Position numbers and translations under genes: made by a program. From Larix kaempferi (Eukaryota; Streptophyta; Pinopsida; Pinales; Pinaceae): DNA of 64,000 bases. Where the stretch lies: assembly GCA_027924585.1 (NCBI GenBank), contig BSBM01000307.1, positions 17,035,501 to 17,099,500 on the forward strand, read 5' to 3'. Below the pieces are notes generated by a model. That model was not told the DNA's origin and made no database searches. It saw only the letters and a program-made list of their open reading frames with translations. Shown here piece after piece: positions 34,567 to 47,142 of the stretch; position 1 is the first letter of the stretch, and each line of letters opens with the position of its first letter.

Positions 34567-37500
34567 TATTAAAAAAAAAATGAGAACTATGATTATTATC
34601 TTAATAATGTACCCCTTATGTATTACTAACCTAAGCAATAATTTAACTCTTTTAAAAACTATTCACAATATTAAACTCACATGAAAATGGAGCTTTAATA
34701 TGTGATTATATAAAGTATTAATATCCAAAATAATAAATCGAAATTACAACCATAACTTAGAACTAACAACTACTATGCAAAAATCACGATAATGTTTTAA
34801 AATTTGTGAATGTCAATTTGGAACTATATCGTTTGAATGGATGGCACTGACATGAATTTATGTCGCCAGGGTGGCGAGTTGGCGGTTCAATAAATGGCTT
34901 AAGCCTTGAGCTGTCGAGGAGATCGTGACTTGATACTGCATTAAAAGCTCGGTTCACAACTCAGCATGACAGGGATTGTTACCCATCCACGTAATGTAAA
35001 ATCGATGCATTAGCAGCTACGTCAACCACTGGGTAATGGTTTCTATAGTGATCTCCTCCGAGCTGTCTGTTGATCGATCCTCTGTGTGCCAAAGTGGCAT
35101 TGCCATGCTTGTACCATTGGATGGGGCATTAATTGCAGGAGTCATTTGTTCCAATGCCATCTCGCTAGCACTATTATGATCGTTGATAGTGATGAATGTG
35201 GACCGTTAGATGCAACCCTAACCTTTGCCGTCATTTTTGGTTTATTAGATTTGAATGTCGTTCAAAATTCTATTATTTCAGTCTGTGTGGCCAACAAGCT
35301 GCCAAAATTCTAGGGTTAGAAGGTTTGTAAGAGGTTTCAACCTCGAGTCCTGTAGATGGGGGTTGAAGTTGCAGGTTCTTTCTCTTTGTAATGGTGTTGT
35401 ATTAAAAGATTGAGTCTCTAGTTTGAGTGTTTATCGAGTTGATAGTTTTCAAGCTTTTCGTTTTTAGAATTTGAGAGAAACACACCATCCTGCAAATGAT
35501 AAAAGTACCCCGATCTCATCTACAGCAGAGCTCTTATCGTTTTTCTGATGAATGTAAAAATCATAGCTGCTGGTTGAAAAAGGTCAGCGTCCTCAAATAG
35601 TGATCTTTCGTTGAAGTTTTTGACTTTCAGATTATAATGTAACAGTTGTTTAAATATCAGCTATTGTTTTGTCAGTTGCAGGGTTCGAACAATGACTTGG
35701 GCAAGGGTTTGGAAAGGAACGGTGTGCTTCCATTCCTGGTAAGCTCCGGGTCTTCCAAAAACCCTCGTGGGTGCTCCTTTGGTCTTGATGATGTGCTTGA
35801 TTCCAACGGAGAGTAATCAGTCTTGCCATGTTTTCGACGTCATCTGTCGGTTGATTCTTTTAAGAAGATTTGTATGTTGATGTGAAAACTATACAACGAA
35901 AGTCATTCATCTAAATTCTCTGTGTTTATTTTTTATGCTTAGTTTTCATCCATATGGAAATGTAAAACTCATGTTTACGAGTTCAGTGAGGATGGGATAA
36001 GTCCCTGTGGGGTTTTCATTTTCAGAAATGTAATGTTGACTGTGAATGTGCTTCCTATGTGAAGCTTGAACCAAGGTTGGTTCGAACCTTAAACTTATGA
36101 AATGTTTAAACTTGGGAAATAAACCTGTGCGATTTTTGTTTGGAAACATGTTGTAAATTTTGGTTTTTATGAACAAGGGTTTCCCTTCTTGGAGTTGGGA
36201 CTTGTAAGGGTTGAAAACATTTGAACAATCCACCTGTTGATTTATGTTATGTGAAAAGAAGTGGAGCCGAAGCTCGTCTAACTTGTGGATAAAACTTTGA
36301 TTCTCGGCAATGATAAAATGCTGTTTCTTTTCGGTGCTATTCGGTTTGGTTTCTATTGTATAAAATAGTGTTTGTCACACTTGTTAATGAATCCGAAAAC
36401 TGTAGTTGATATCGTGGCTTTCGAGTTGGCCAGAGTCTAAATGTTTAACATAGATGATAACTCTGTAAATTTGAAATCGATGTAATAGTTTTTTGTTTTG
36501 AAAAGAGGAAGAATAGGGCCATGCCCGAATTCTAGTTTCGTTTTGGAAACATAAAAGATATTATTTGTAATTCTAAAATAACCCTTGTGTTGAACTAGGG
36601 TTTGTACTGCAATTTAAATGTGGATATAAAAATCGTGTTCATATTACTGTTGATAATGATAATGGAAAGGAAAATTCTATCTAGGTATGAAATGAAAACT
36701 CAGTTTTGGATTTGACACTTACAATTTAGAATGTCTAAATAAATAGAATGAAAAATGTTTTCATTATCTGATTGTAGTAAATAATCAAAGACAATGGTTA
36801 TAGTAGGAAATGAAAACAATGTGTGTATGTGAAATGTGAAGACTGTGAATTGGATCTTTATCCATAATTTATTCCTTTATTTACTTGCAGCAGACTATTT
36901 ATAATACAGATGTAATATGCTATATGGAAAATTGGATTCTATTTATTTCTTATGAACATAGTAATGATAAGGGAAATACAATGTAACTGTACAGGAATTA
37001 AACAATGTTTGTTTTTCATGAAACAAAGGAAATATTCTATAATATATATTAGATATTATACAGAACTTTCCACTATTATTAACTACAGGGCAGAAACTGA
37101 TAAACATATAAATTACTATATTTATCTATCGAATCAAATGGCAATTTGCCTATTTTCTCATCTATACATAATTTGCGTATCTACACTAGAGTACGATGCA
37201 TAAAACAGCATGTGAAAAAATGTAGATATTGGTTTATCAATTCAAATCATCATTGAAACTTTAACATGCAGACTTTCAAGCAGAATCATAACACATTTCT
37301 TCTTCAAAACAGAGATTGATAATTTTACTTAAACAGAACTAATAACTGAAATAAAGTAGAAACTGTGAAACCTGGATAAAATCCATAGGGAACAAACATC
37401 CCAAGAAGACTGTTCCACCCAACGAATTTCTGAAGACAGTCAAGTACTTGCCTTAGGACCCCCAAGCCTGTTCACTGAACCACCAGGAGGAAGAAACCTA

Positions 37501-38115
37501 GGAAATTAGGATCTTTTCTTGCAGTAACAATTAACTTCTAAATTTTCAAGAACTAGCAGTCCAAGGGACCTACTCCAACACCTCTGGTTCTCCTTCACCA
37601 ATAGTTTGCAGACTTATGATTGCACTCACAACTAGCCTCCCTATTCGAATCTCTCAGTGATCACCTTATGCACATAAGGAAAATATTTCTACAGAAAATA
37701 TTGCGTAAGAGCTGCCTGCTCAATTCGAATTTGCCTTATGTAGGCTACCTAGGCCTTTTCAGTTGTTACTGGGTCATTAAATGAGCTTCCTTCCCACTCC
37801 CACCACCTGGGGGATAATGCCACATTTTTAGGGGTAGTTGTCCCATAACCAACAGCTAGTGGTGTGATGCAATTGCTGCCATCTATCCCATACCTTCCAA
37901 CAGCTTCCATTCCTCCTAGTGGGTTAGTGAACACTCATTTAACAGTCCCCTTGGGTGTTTATCTCCTAAATAATTTTTTTAAATAATAAAAATCAGTAAT
38001 TACATTAATCCTTGATCAAAACTGATCATAATTACAAAACTTTGTAATTAAATTTAACCTAAAGTATTTTTGCAAATAAAATAATAATTTCTGAAATTTG
38101 GGTAGGTGACATACA
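33769..38115 (-). repeat. 3' LTR of chromovirus B (4.35 kb)
   Basis: On the minus strand it starts TGTATGTCACC at 38115 and ends TTGTTACA at 33769. It matches 42968-47142 with few differences. It is preceded on the minus strand by a polypurine tract and by the chromodomain end of the polyprotein. A 95-codon minus-strand frame (36233-35946) has a partly frameshifted counterpart in the other LTR (45435-45154 and 45587-45303). Nothing recognisable is encoded, and shared sequence is expected for LTR copies. 32590-33380 is an extra partial copy produced by tandem duplication. Confidence 0.88.
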
Positions 38116-38125
38116 CCCCCCTTAA
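38116..38125 (-). other. Polypurine tract of chromovirus B
   Basis: On the minus strand, ttaagggggg directly before the LTR start at 38115, equivalent to ttaaggagggg of element A. Confidence 0.8.
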
Positions 38126-38150
38126 GTCTCAACATCGTCCTCGATGTTGG

Positions 38151-39074
38151 CTAATCACTCCTTGAGTGTTCCTGAAACAGAGTTGGGTATGATGCCTGCA
38201 TACTACTCTCCAACTCCCAGGTTGCCTCTTCTGGGCTAAGGTGCTTCCACTGCACCTTCACTTGCCCAATGGTGTGATTTCGGAGAGTAGTTTCCCTCCT
38301 TCTGAGGATACAATCCAGTTCCACCGGAAAATCTTCGTCTTGTCCCACCTGTACATCATTTAAGTTTACAACATGAGTAGCATCGTGTACATATTTCTTT
38401 AAAAACGATATATGAAAAACATTATGTATTTTTTAGTTTGGTGGCAAAGCCAGTTGGTATGCCACTCCTCCAACCTTAGACAATATTTCAAAAGGACCAC
38501 AATACCTGGGTGCCAACTTGGCACAACTTCCCAATTTCAATGAACTCTTTTTCGGTCTTACCTTGAGGAATACATGTTCACCAACCTGGAACTCTTTATT
38601 AGTCCTTTTTAAATCTGCTTGACTCTTTTGCCTATCTTAGGCAGCTTTTAAATGTTCTTGTACCTGTTTCACAATCAGTTCTAACTCCTGCAATAATTCA
38701 GGTCCTAAAACAACTCTATTTACTCGATCATTCCATGAAACAGGTGTATTACATTTCCTACCATAAAGAATTTCAAAAGGACTAAGTCTGGCCGATGCAT
38801 GATAATGATTATTATAAGCAAATTCTGCTAAGTGCAAGTAGTCTTTCCACTGACCATGCCGATCCTTAACATACATTCTTAATAAATCTTCTAAAACTTG
38901 ATTTACCCTTTCTGTCTGTCCATTCGTTTGTGGATGAAATGCTACACTGAAATTTAAGGTTGTATTCAGCCCCTTAAATAGTGACCTCCAGAAGTTTCCA
39001 GTAAACTTAGAGTCACGATCTGAAATTATTACTTTCGGTATCCCATGTAGTCGAAAAATCTGTTTCATAAAGAT
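38151..39074 (-). pseudogene. Chromovirus B integrase C-terminal half and chromodomain
   Basis: Continues the polyprotein in the same frame after a TAA at about 39072-39074 (DIA-stop-IFMKQIF). Frame 39068-38637 has VIISDRDSKFTG (second catalytic Asp) and QTERVNQVLED (catalytic Glu), then stops at a TAA near 38634. Reading resumes with SQAD, KSSLKLGSCAKLAPRYCG and another TAA in ALPPN-stop-KIHNVF (~38436). It ends with the chromodomain block VQWKHLSPEEATWE and the final SRSD (38348-38151). At least three in-frame stops, at positions where element A has sense codons. Confidence 0.87.
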
Positions 39075-39728
39075 TTATGCAATATCTGGAGCTTTATGAG
39101 TAGTCTTCACAGGTATGAAATGTGTTGCCTTACTGAGTTTGTCCACTACCACCATGATAGAATCATGTTGTTTCTGATTTTTAGGTAATCCAGTAATAAA
39201 GTTTATGCTGATCACTTCCCATTTCCAACTTGGTATCGGTAACGGTTGCAACAATCCAGCAGGATGTTGATGTTCAACCTTCACCTTCTGACAATCCAAA
39301 CATTTAGCTATGCACTCTGCTACTTCATCCTTCATTCTGGGCCAATAGTATTCTTTTCTTAGCATAGTAATGGTCTTTTGATAACCTGGATGACCAGAAT
39401 AATGACTTTTATGCATTTCATTTAATATCAGAAATTTTATGTCTGGTACATACAATTTGTTTTTATACAGTAATATCCCATTTTCCTTCATGCTGAAATC
39501 TGCCATAAAATTTTCAGAACTGTTGTTTGCTGTCTTTTCCTTCATTTTTCTGTATTCTTCATCTGTTTCACTCTTTTCAAGAATCTGATTTTCCAAATTA
39601 GTTGAATAAGTACTGATGGCTGAAATAAAATTTAGTTTTTCCTTACGACTCAAGGCATCTGCAACCTTGTTCTCCTTTCCTTTAATATGCTGAATTTCGA
39701 AATCATACTCACTTAAGAAAGTCAACAT
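39075..39728 (-). pseudogene. Chromovirus B RNase H end and integrase N-terminal half
   Basis: The 217-codon frame begins at the end of RNase H (FLSEYDFEIQHIKGKENKVA, DALSR). It continues through the integrase zinc domain HKSHYSGHPGYQKT ... CLDCQKVKV (HHCC complete) into the catalytic core. The first catalytic residue is changed: the motif reads ISINFITGLPKN where element A has ISIDFITGLPKN (Asp to Asn, a G-to-A change). It is separated from the upstream frame by an in-frame TAG (39755-39757) and a one-base deletion near 39728, and from the downstream frame by a TAA. Confidence 0.88.
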
Positions 39729-39754
39729 CTAGCTTGTCTAGCGTTCAGGTTTGT

Positions 39755-42523
39755 CTAATCTAATAAATATTTCAAACCCATGTTATCTGTCAATAACATA
39801 AATTTTCTGCCAATAAGGTGGTGACACCACATTTTTAAGTCATGAATTACTGCCAATAACTCTAAATCATAGGTAGAGTAGTTCTTTTCATGTACTTTCA
39901 GCTTTCTAGATTCATATGCCACTGCATGCCCTTCCTGTGTCAGGACCCCACCGAGTCCGTCATTGCATGCGTTTGTACAAACTACAAAATTCTTGTTGGG
40001 GTCTGCTATCCTCAAGATAGGTGTTGTCGTCAATAATTCCTTTAATTTCTTAAAACTGTCAGAACATTTATGATTCCACACAAATTTCTTCCCTTTCTTC
40101 TGCAAAGAAGTTATGGGGTTGGCAATCTTTGAAAATTTTTCTATAAACTTTATGCAATATCCAGTAATGCCCATAAATGATCTTACATCCGACACATCCT
40201 TAGGAACCGTCCAGTCATTAATGGCCCTTATCTTGTCAGGGTCAACCGAGATTCCTTCTTTCGAAATTATGTGTCCTAGATACTGAATTTTGTCCTTGTT
40301 GAAGTCACACTTGCTAAACTTAGCGTATAGTTGATGATCTCTCAGAACTTGTAAGATAATCCTTAAATGTTCATCATGCTCTTCGTTACTTTTAGAATAC
40401 ACCAAAATGTCATCTATAAACACAACATCAAACTTGTCTAAGTATTGGTGCAGAATATTATTCATCAAACACATAAATATAGCCAGGGCATTAGTCAAGC
40501 CAAATGGCATGACTACAAACTCGTAATGTCCATACCGAGTTCTAAAAGCTGTCTTGAAAATATCTTCATCCTTAACCCGTACTTGATGATATTCTGATCT
40601 TAGATCAATCTTTGAAAATATCGTTGCTCCACGCAGCTGATCAAATAGATTGTCTATGCGGGGCAATGGATACCGATTCTTGATCGTCATCTTATTAAGC
40701 TGACGATAATCTATACACAGTCTTAAGGTTCCATCTTTCTTCTTAACAAAGATGACAGGTGCTCCCCAAGGAGACACGCTGGGTCTTATATAATTCTTAT
40801 CGATCAGTTCCTTCAACTGTGATTTCAATTCATTTAATTCCAGTATATTCATTCTGTATGGAGCTTTAGAATTTGGTACTGCTCCTGGTATTAACTCGAT
40901 GGTAAAATCTAAATCTATTTTAGGAGGTAATCCTGGAATTTCCTCAGGAAATACATCCTTAAAATCTTTTAGGACAGGTATGTCCTCCAATTTCAGTTTG
41001 TCCTCTTTACCAATAAACCCATCATTTACTACGTTTACTGCAAACAACTGGCATCCTTTCCTAACTGTCTTCTTAACTTGCATGGTTGAAATCTGTTTAA
41101 GGGTTACCTTCCTTGGGATGCCTTTTATTTCTACAGTTTTTCCTTCGTCATTCAAACATGTAAAAAAATTTCCGTAACAATCCAGAATGACATGATGGGC
41201 TTCTAACCAGTCCATTCCAACTATAATATCATAAGACCCTAAAGGTAGAATATTCAACTTGATTTGTGTTTGTAAATGATTCATGGATAAAGCACAACTT
41301 TCTATAAAATCTGATACTTTCCTTTTTGTTCCAGTTGCTAGTCTAACTAGCCAAGATTTACTAAACTTTTTTGTTTTCAACTTAAGACTTTCCACAATAT
41401 CTGGTGATATATAACTTAAGCTAGCACCTGGGTCAATTAAAACAATAACAGGATGATTTTGTAGCATACCTTCAATCTCTACCATCGAGATTTGATGATC
41501 TGCTTGCCTGTTGTCAAGTGCTACATTAATTATGGGCATTTCCCTCGTCACGTCTCCAAAAATAGATTCAGTTTGAATGGAGTTGATGTTGTTATCCTTT
41601 CGCTTCCTTAAGGGACATTCTGATGCATAATGGGGACCTTGACATTCAAAACATTTGATAGGTGCCTTTGGCTCATTAGTTCTGGTATTATTAGGTGCAT
41701 TTCTGGGTGCTATAGAATTCTGCTGTGAATTGTTTCTGGAATTATTCTCTTGGAAATTCCGATTCTGAAAATTCTTCCTTTGGAACCCGGAATTTCCACT
41801 AAATCTAAAAATTTTCTTTTTCTGCTGAAAGTTGTTGGGCTTATGATTTTTCCAGTTTGACATTCCTTCTCTTTTCCAATTTGTGTCATAACAGAAAACT
41901 GCCTTTCTCATAGCCTCTTCCAAGGTTTTATGACTGTCATATTCGATCCTGTCCTTAATATTGAAAGGTAGGCAGCTCAAGTATCTTTGAATTTTTGGTT
42001 TTTCTTCTATGAGGTATGGCACATATCTCAATAAGTTCAGAAATTTACTGCTCATTTCCTTCATGTTCATACCTCCCAACTTCAAATCGTAGAACTCTTT
42101 GGATTTTTCTTCATAGTACTGTTCAGATAAATACTTCTTTTTAAAATATCGTCTAAAAGCACTCCAGCTTACATCTTTATCTTTGATGCCCTTTACTCTT
42201 TTGATGTCCTGCCACCAAATATCCGCTTTTTCGGTCAAGTTATAAATAGCCATTTTTGCCTTCAAGAACTCTGAATAGTTATAGATCAGGAAGTATTTCT
42301 TCATATCGGACAGCCAAGCTTCAGCTGTCTCGCCCTTCTCAGTTTCTCCATTGAAAGTTGGAGGTCTAATCTTTTTGAACTCCCCAGAAATTTGCTCGTA
42401 TTCCTTCTGATTTTTCCTTTTGGGTTTGAAATCTCCTTCACTAGTGTAGTTACGTTTCTTTTTACGCACTTCGATAGCATCCCCTGATGAGGTTGAACTG
42501 TTTTTCACCTCACTGGTTTTCAT
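39755..42523 (-). pseudogene. Chromovirus B gag-protease-RT-RNase H frame (922 codons, catalytically damaged)
   Basis: Domains by residue: gag about 50-215 ([20 protein letters not shown]); zinc knuckle [13 protein letters not shown] at 291-303; aspartic protease around 355-450 with [15 protein letters not shown] about 530-770, with [17 protein letters not shown], a damaged LRSEYHQ (usually LRSGYHQ) and the FIDD catalytic motif at 702-705; RNase H from about 835, where the usual TDAS reads TNAC (850-853), so the first catalytic Asp is lost. The polyprotein would run 5' through an in-frame TAG into the 72-codon frame at 42823-42605. It ends prematurely at a TAG. Small plus-strand frames here are shadows. 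Confidence 0.92.
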
Positions 42524-42823
42524 TTTCTGATTTTTATTAGCATGAGCCAGATCCTCAACTTTAGAGATATCTTCATTATCTCTATCTTGCTCCTCAGTTG
42601 GGCACTATTCAAACAGCACTTGATTTAATTGTTCTTGTGCCTGCAGAATTCTTTCATTGTCTTGTTTCACAGATCTGATTTTTGCCTTTAATTCATGAAA
42701 AGCTTGTAACAATTCTGACGAACTGTTATTTAGTTCACCAAGACCTTCTTCTACATAATGCTGTCCCGAGCTGTGGCTGTTTGGTTGAAATCTGTCATCT
42801 ATATGATCAGCTGAATTCTCCAT
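42524..42823 (-). pseudogene. Chromovirus B gag N-terminus
   Basis: Begins MENSADHIDDRFQ at 42823 and has a probable short coiled segment (LQAFHELKAKIRS). It is in the same frame as the 922-codon frame, interrupted only by a TAG at 42605-42607 followed by 27 sense codons. It lies ~130 bases inside the primer-binding site, where gag should start. Confidence 0.75.
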
Positions 42824-42953
42824 ACCTGTAGCTTAAAAATAATTTTTGGATAACATCATAATTTAAATTTAAATTAGTAAAGTTTTCTGCTGTATAAATT
42901 TTTTTTCTGTTGCGTGTTCTTGGACCTCTTTCAGGCCTAGAGTTCAAACATGA

Positions 42954-42965
42954 GCTCTGATACCA
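42954..42965 (-). other. Primer-binding site of chromovirus B (initiator Met tRNA)
   Basis: The plus strand reads gctctgatacca, the exact complement of tggtatcagagc, two bases from the LTR edge at 42968. Confidence 0.92.
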
Positions 42966-42967
42966 CA

Positions 42968-45900
42968 TGTAACAACCCGAATTTTCATAAAAATTAAAAA
43001 CTTTTAAAAAACGACATTAAATACAAAAATTATAATTGCGGAAATATTAATTGTTTGATTACGACAGCTCTAATTAACAGTCGTTAGTACTAAACATAAT
43101 TTAATTTGTGGTTTTAGCAGTAATGTGACAATGACAACTTTAACACATAATGATGAATATGATTATGGTAATAAATGAACTAACATGACATAACTATGAT
43201 GCAACACTTTTCTTTTGGAATGATACTGACAGTTTGACTTTTTATGATCAAGGGTGTCCTACGAGGTACCCTGGAGCTTACTTAGCTGCAATTCTAAAGC
43301 ATTTGAATGTTCTATGTGCAGACGACAGGTAAGAGGTTCAATGACTGTATAGTTTTACAATACGTGTATAATTCAATTCGACGTCGGATAATAAATGTTG
43401 TGAATTCTTTTTGCGAAGACAAAGTAACTGTAGGTATGATGATTTAGTACAATTCCTAGTTTTTCTTGACGTTGTCCTACTTTTTTATAATGTTGAAAAT
43501 AATGACGTCTAGAAGGTATACATGTTGTTTACAGTTGTTGTCGTAAGCCCATAACATTGTTCTAGTTGGTTTGGTTGTCATCTTAAGTAATTAATACTTA
43601 TATAGTATAATGTCGTGATTGTATCACTAGCCAACAAAAGCACTAGCAATGAGGAATTAGGGTATAAGTACATAGTATTAGCATGGTCTAAGTGCTATTA
43701 TCCAAACCTTGGGTTTATTTGAAATTTTAAAGAAATATAACTCTTATCTCTCATATATATATAAAAAAATGAGAACTATGATTATTATCTTAATAATGTA
43801 CCCCTTATGTATTACTAACCTAAGCAATAATTTAACTCTTTTAAAAACTATTCACAATATGTATAACGTTCACAATATTAAACTCACATGAAAATGGAGC
43901 TTTAATATGTGATTATATAAAGGATTAATATCCAAAATAATAAATCAAAATTACAACCATAACTTAGAACTAACAACTACTATGCAAAAATCATGATAAT
44001 GTTTTAAAATTTGTGAATGTCAATTTGGAACTATATCGTTTGAATGGATGGCACTGACATGAATTTATGTCGACGGGGGTGGCAAGTTGACAGTTCAATA
44101 AACGGCTTACCCCTCGAGCTGTTGAGGAGATCGTGACTTGATCCTACATTAAAAGCTCGGTTCACAACTCAGCGTGACAGGGACTGTTACCCATCCACGT
44201 AATGTAAAATCGATGCATTAGCAGCTACGTCAACCACTGGGTAATGGTTTCTATAGTGATCTCCTCTGAGCTGTTTGTTTATCGATCCTCCATGTGCCAA
44301 AGTGGCATTGCCATGCTTGTACCATTGGATGGGGCATTAATTGCAGGAGTCGTTTGTCCCAATGCCATTTCGCTGGCACTATTATGATCGTTGATAGTGA
44401 TGAATGTGGACTGTTAGATGCAACCCTAACCTTTGCTGTCATTTTTGGTTTATGAGATTTGAATGTCGTTCAAAATTCTATTATTTAAGTCTGTGTGGCC
44501 GACAGGCTGCCAAAATTCTAGGGTTAGAAGGTTTGTAAGAGGTTTCGACCTCGAGTCCTATAGATGAGGGTTGAAGTTGCAGGTTCTTTCTCTTTGTAAT
44601 GGCGTTGTATTAAAAGATTGAGTCTCTAGTTTGAGTGTTTATCGAGTTGATAGTTTTCAATCTTTTCGTTTTTATAATTTGAGAGAAACACACCATCCTG
44701 CAAATGATAACAGTACCCCGGTCTCATCTATAGCAGAGCTCTTGTCGTTTTTCTGATGAATGCAAAAATCATATCCGATGGTTGAAAAAGGTAAGCGTCC
44801 TCAAATAGTGATCTTTCATTGAAGTTTTCGACTTTCAGATTATAATGTAACAGTTGTTTAAATCTCAGTTATTGCTTTGTCAGTTGCAGGGTTCGAAGAC
44901 CGACTTGGGCAAGGGTTTGGAAAGGAACGGTGTGCTTCCATTCCTGGTAAGCTCCGGGTCTTCCAAAAACCCTCGTGGGTGCTCCTTTGGTCTTGATGAT
45001 GTGCTTGATTCCAACGGAGAGTAATCAGTCTTGCCATGTTTTCAGCGTCATCTGTCGGTTGATCCTTTTAAGAAGATTTGTATGTTGATGTGAAAACTCT
45101 ACAACGAAAGTCATTCGTCTAAATTCTCTGTGCTTATTTTTTATGCTTAGTTTTCATCCATATGGAAATGTAAAACTCATGTTTACGAGTTCAGTGAGGA
45201 TGGGTAAGACCTTGTGGGGTTTTTTGTTTTCAGAAATGTAATGTTGACTGTGAATGTGCTTCCTATGTGAAGCTTGAACCAAGGTTGGTTCAAACCTTAA
45301 ACTTATGAAATGTTTAAACTTGGAAATAAACCTGTGCGATTTTTGTTTGGAAACATGTTGTAAATTTTCGTTTTTACGAACAAGGGTTTCCCTTCTTGGA
45401 GTTCGGACTTGTAAAGGTTGAAAACGTTTGAACAATCCACCTGTTGATTTATGTTATGTGAAAAGAAGTGGAACCAAAGCTCGTCTAACTTGTGGATAAA
45501 ACTTTGATTCTCGGCAATGATAAAATGTTGTTTCTTTTTTATGTTATTCGGTTTGGTTTCTATTGTATAAAATGGTGTTTGTCGCACTTGTTAATGAATG
45601 CGAAAACTGTAGTTGATATCGTGGCTTTCGAGCTTGGCCAGAGTCTAAATGTTTAACGTAGATGATAACTATGTAAATCTAAAATCGATGTAATGGTTTT
45701 TGTTTTGAAAAGAGGAAGACTAGGGCCATGCCCGAATTCTAGTTTCGTTTTGGAAACATAAAATATATTATTTGTAATTCTAAAATAACCCTTGTGTTGA
45801 ACTAGGGTTTGTACTGCAATTTAAATGTGGATATAAAAATCGTGTTCATATTACTGTTGATAATGATAATGGAAAGGAAAATTCTATCTAGGTATGAAAT

Positions 45901-47142
45901 GAAAACTCAGTTTTGGATTTGACACTTACAGTTTAGAATATCTAAATAAATAGAATGAACAATGTTTTCATTATCTGATTGTATTAAATAATCAAAGACA
46001 ATGGTTATAGTAGGAAATGAAAACAAAGTGTGTATGTGAAATGTGAAGACTGTGAATTGCAGCTTTATCCATAATTTATTCCTTTATTTACTTGCAGCAA
46101 ACTATTTATAATACAGATGTAATATGCTATATGGAAAATTGGATTCTATTTATTTCTTATGAACATAGTAATGGTAAGGGAAATATAATGTAACTGTACA
46201 TGAATTAAACAATGTCTGTTTTTCATGAAACAAAGGAAACATTCTATAATATATATTAGATATTATACAGAACTTTCTACTATTATTAACTATAGGGCAG
46301 AAACTGATAAACATATAAATTACTATATTTATCTATCGAATCAAATGGCAATTTGCTTATTTTCTCATCTATACATAATTTGCATATCTACACTAGAGTA
46401 CGATGCATAAAACAACATGTGGAAAAATGTAGATATTGGTTTATCAATTCAAATCATCATTGAAACTTTAACATGCAGACTTTCAAGCAGAATCAGAACA
46501 CATTTCTTCTTCAAAACAGAGATTGATAATTTTACTTAAACATAACTAATAACTAAAATAAAGTAGAAACTGTGAAACCTAGATAAAATCTGTAGGGAAC
46601 AAACAGCCCAAGAATACTGTTCCACCCAACCAATTCTTGAAGATAGTCAAGCACTTGCCTTAGGACCCCCGAGCCTGTTCACTGAACCACCAAGAGGAAG
46701 AAACCTAGGAAATTAGGATCTCTTCTTATAGTAACAATTAAATTCTAAATCTTCAAGAACTTGCAGTCCAAGGGATCTGCTCCAACACCTCTGGTTCTCC
46801 TTCACTAATAGTTTGCAGACTTATGATTACACTCACAACTAGCCTCCTTATTCGAATCTCTCAGTGATCACCTAATGCACATGAGGAAAATATTTCTACA
46901 GAAAATATTGTGTAAGAGCTGCCTGCTCAATTCGAATTTGCCTTATGTAGGTTGGCTAGGCCTTTTCAGTTGTTACTGGATCGTTAAATGAGCTGCCTGC
47001 CCACTCCCACCACCTGGGGGATAATGCCACATTTTTAAGGGTAGTTGTCCCATAACCAACAACTAGTGGTGTGATGCAATTGCTGCCATCTGTCCCATAC
47101 CTTCCAACAGCTTCCATTCCTCCTAGTGGGTCAATGAACACT
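42968..47142 (-). repeat. 5' LTR of chromovirus B (truncated by ~200 bp)
   Basis: Colinear with 33769-38115, but the first ~200 bases in element orientation (counterpart of 37920-38115) are missing. At about 47135-47143 it joins RT sequence of a different element on the same strand. The removed part includes the integrase-recognised terminus, so no target duplication can be checked. Confidence 0.88.

Noticed and set aside
35946-36233. 95-codon minus-strand frame in both element B LTRs
   Set aside because: It is similar in the two LTRs simply because LTRs are copies, it is frameshifted in one, and it has no recognisable domain. Noted in the LTR entries rather than called as a gene.
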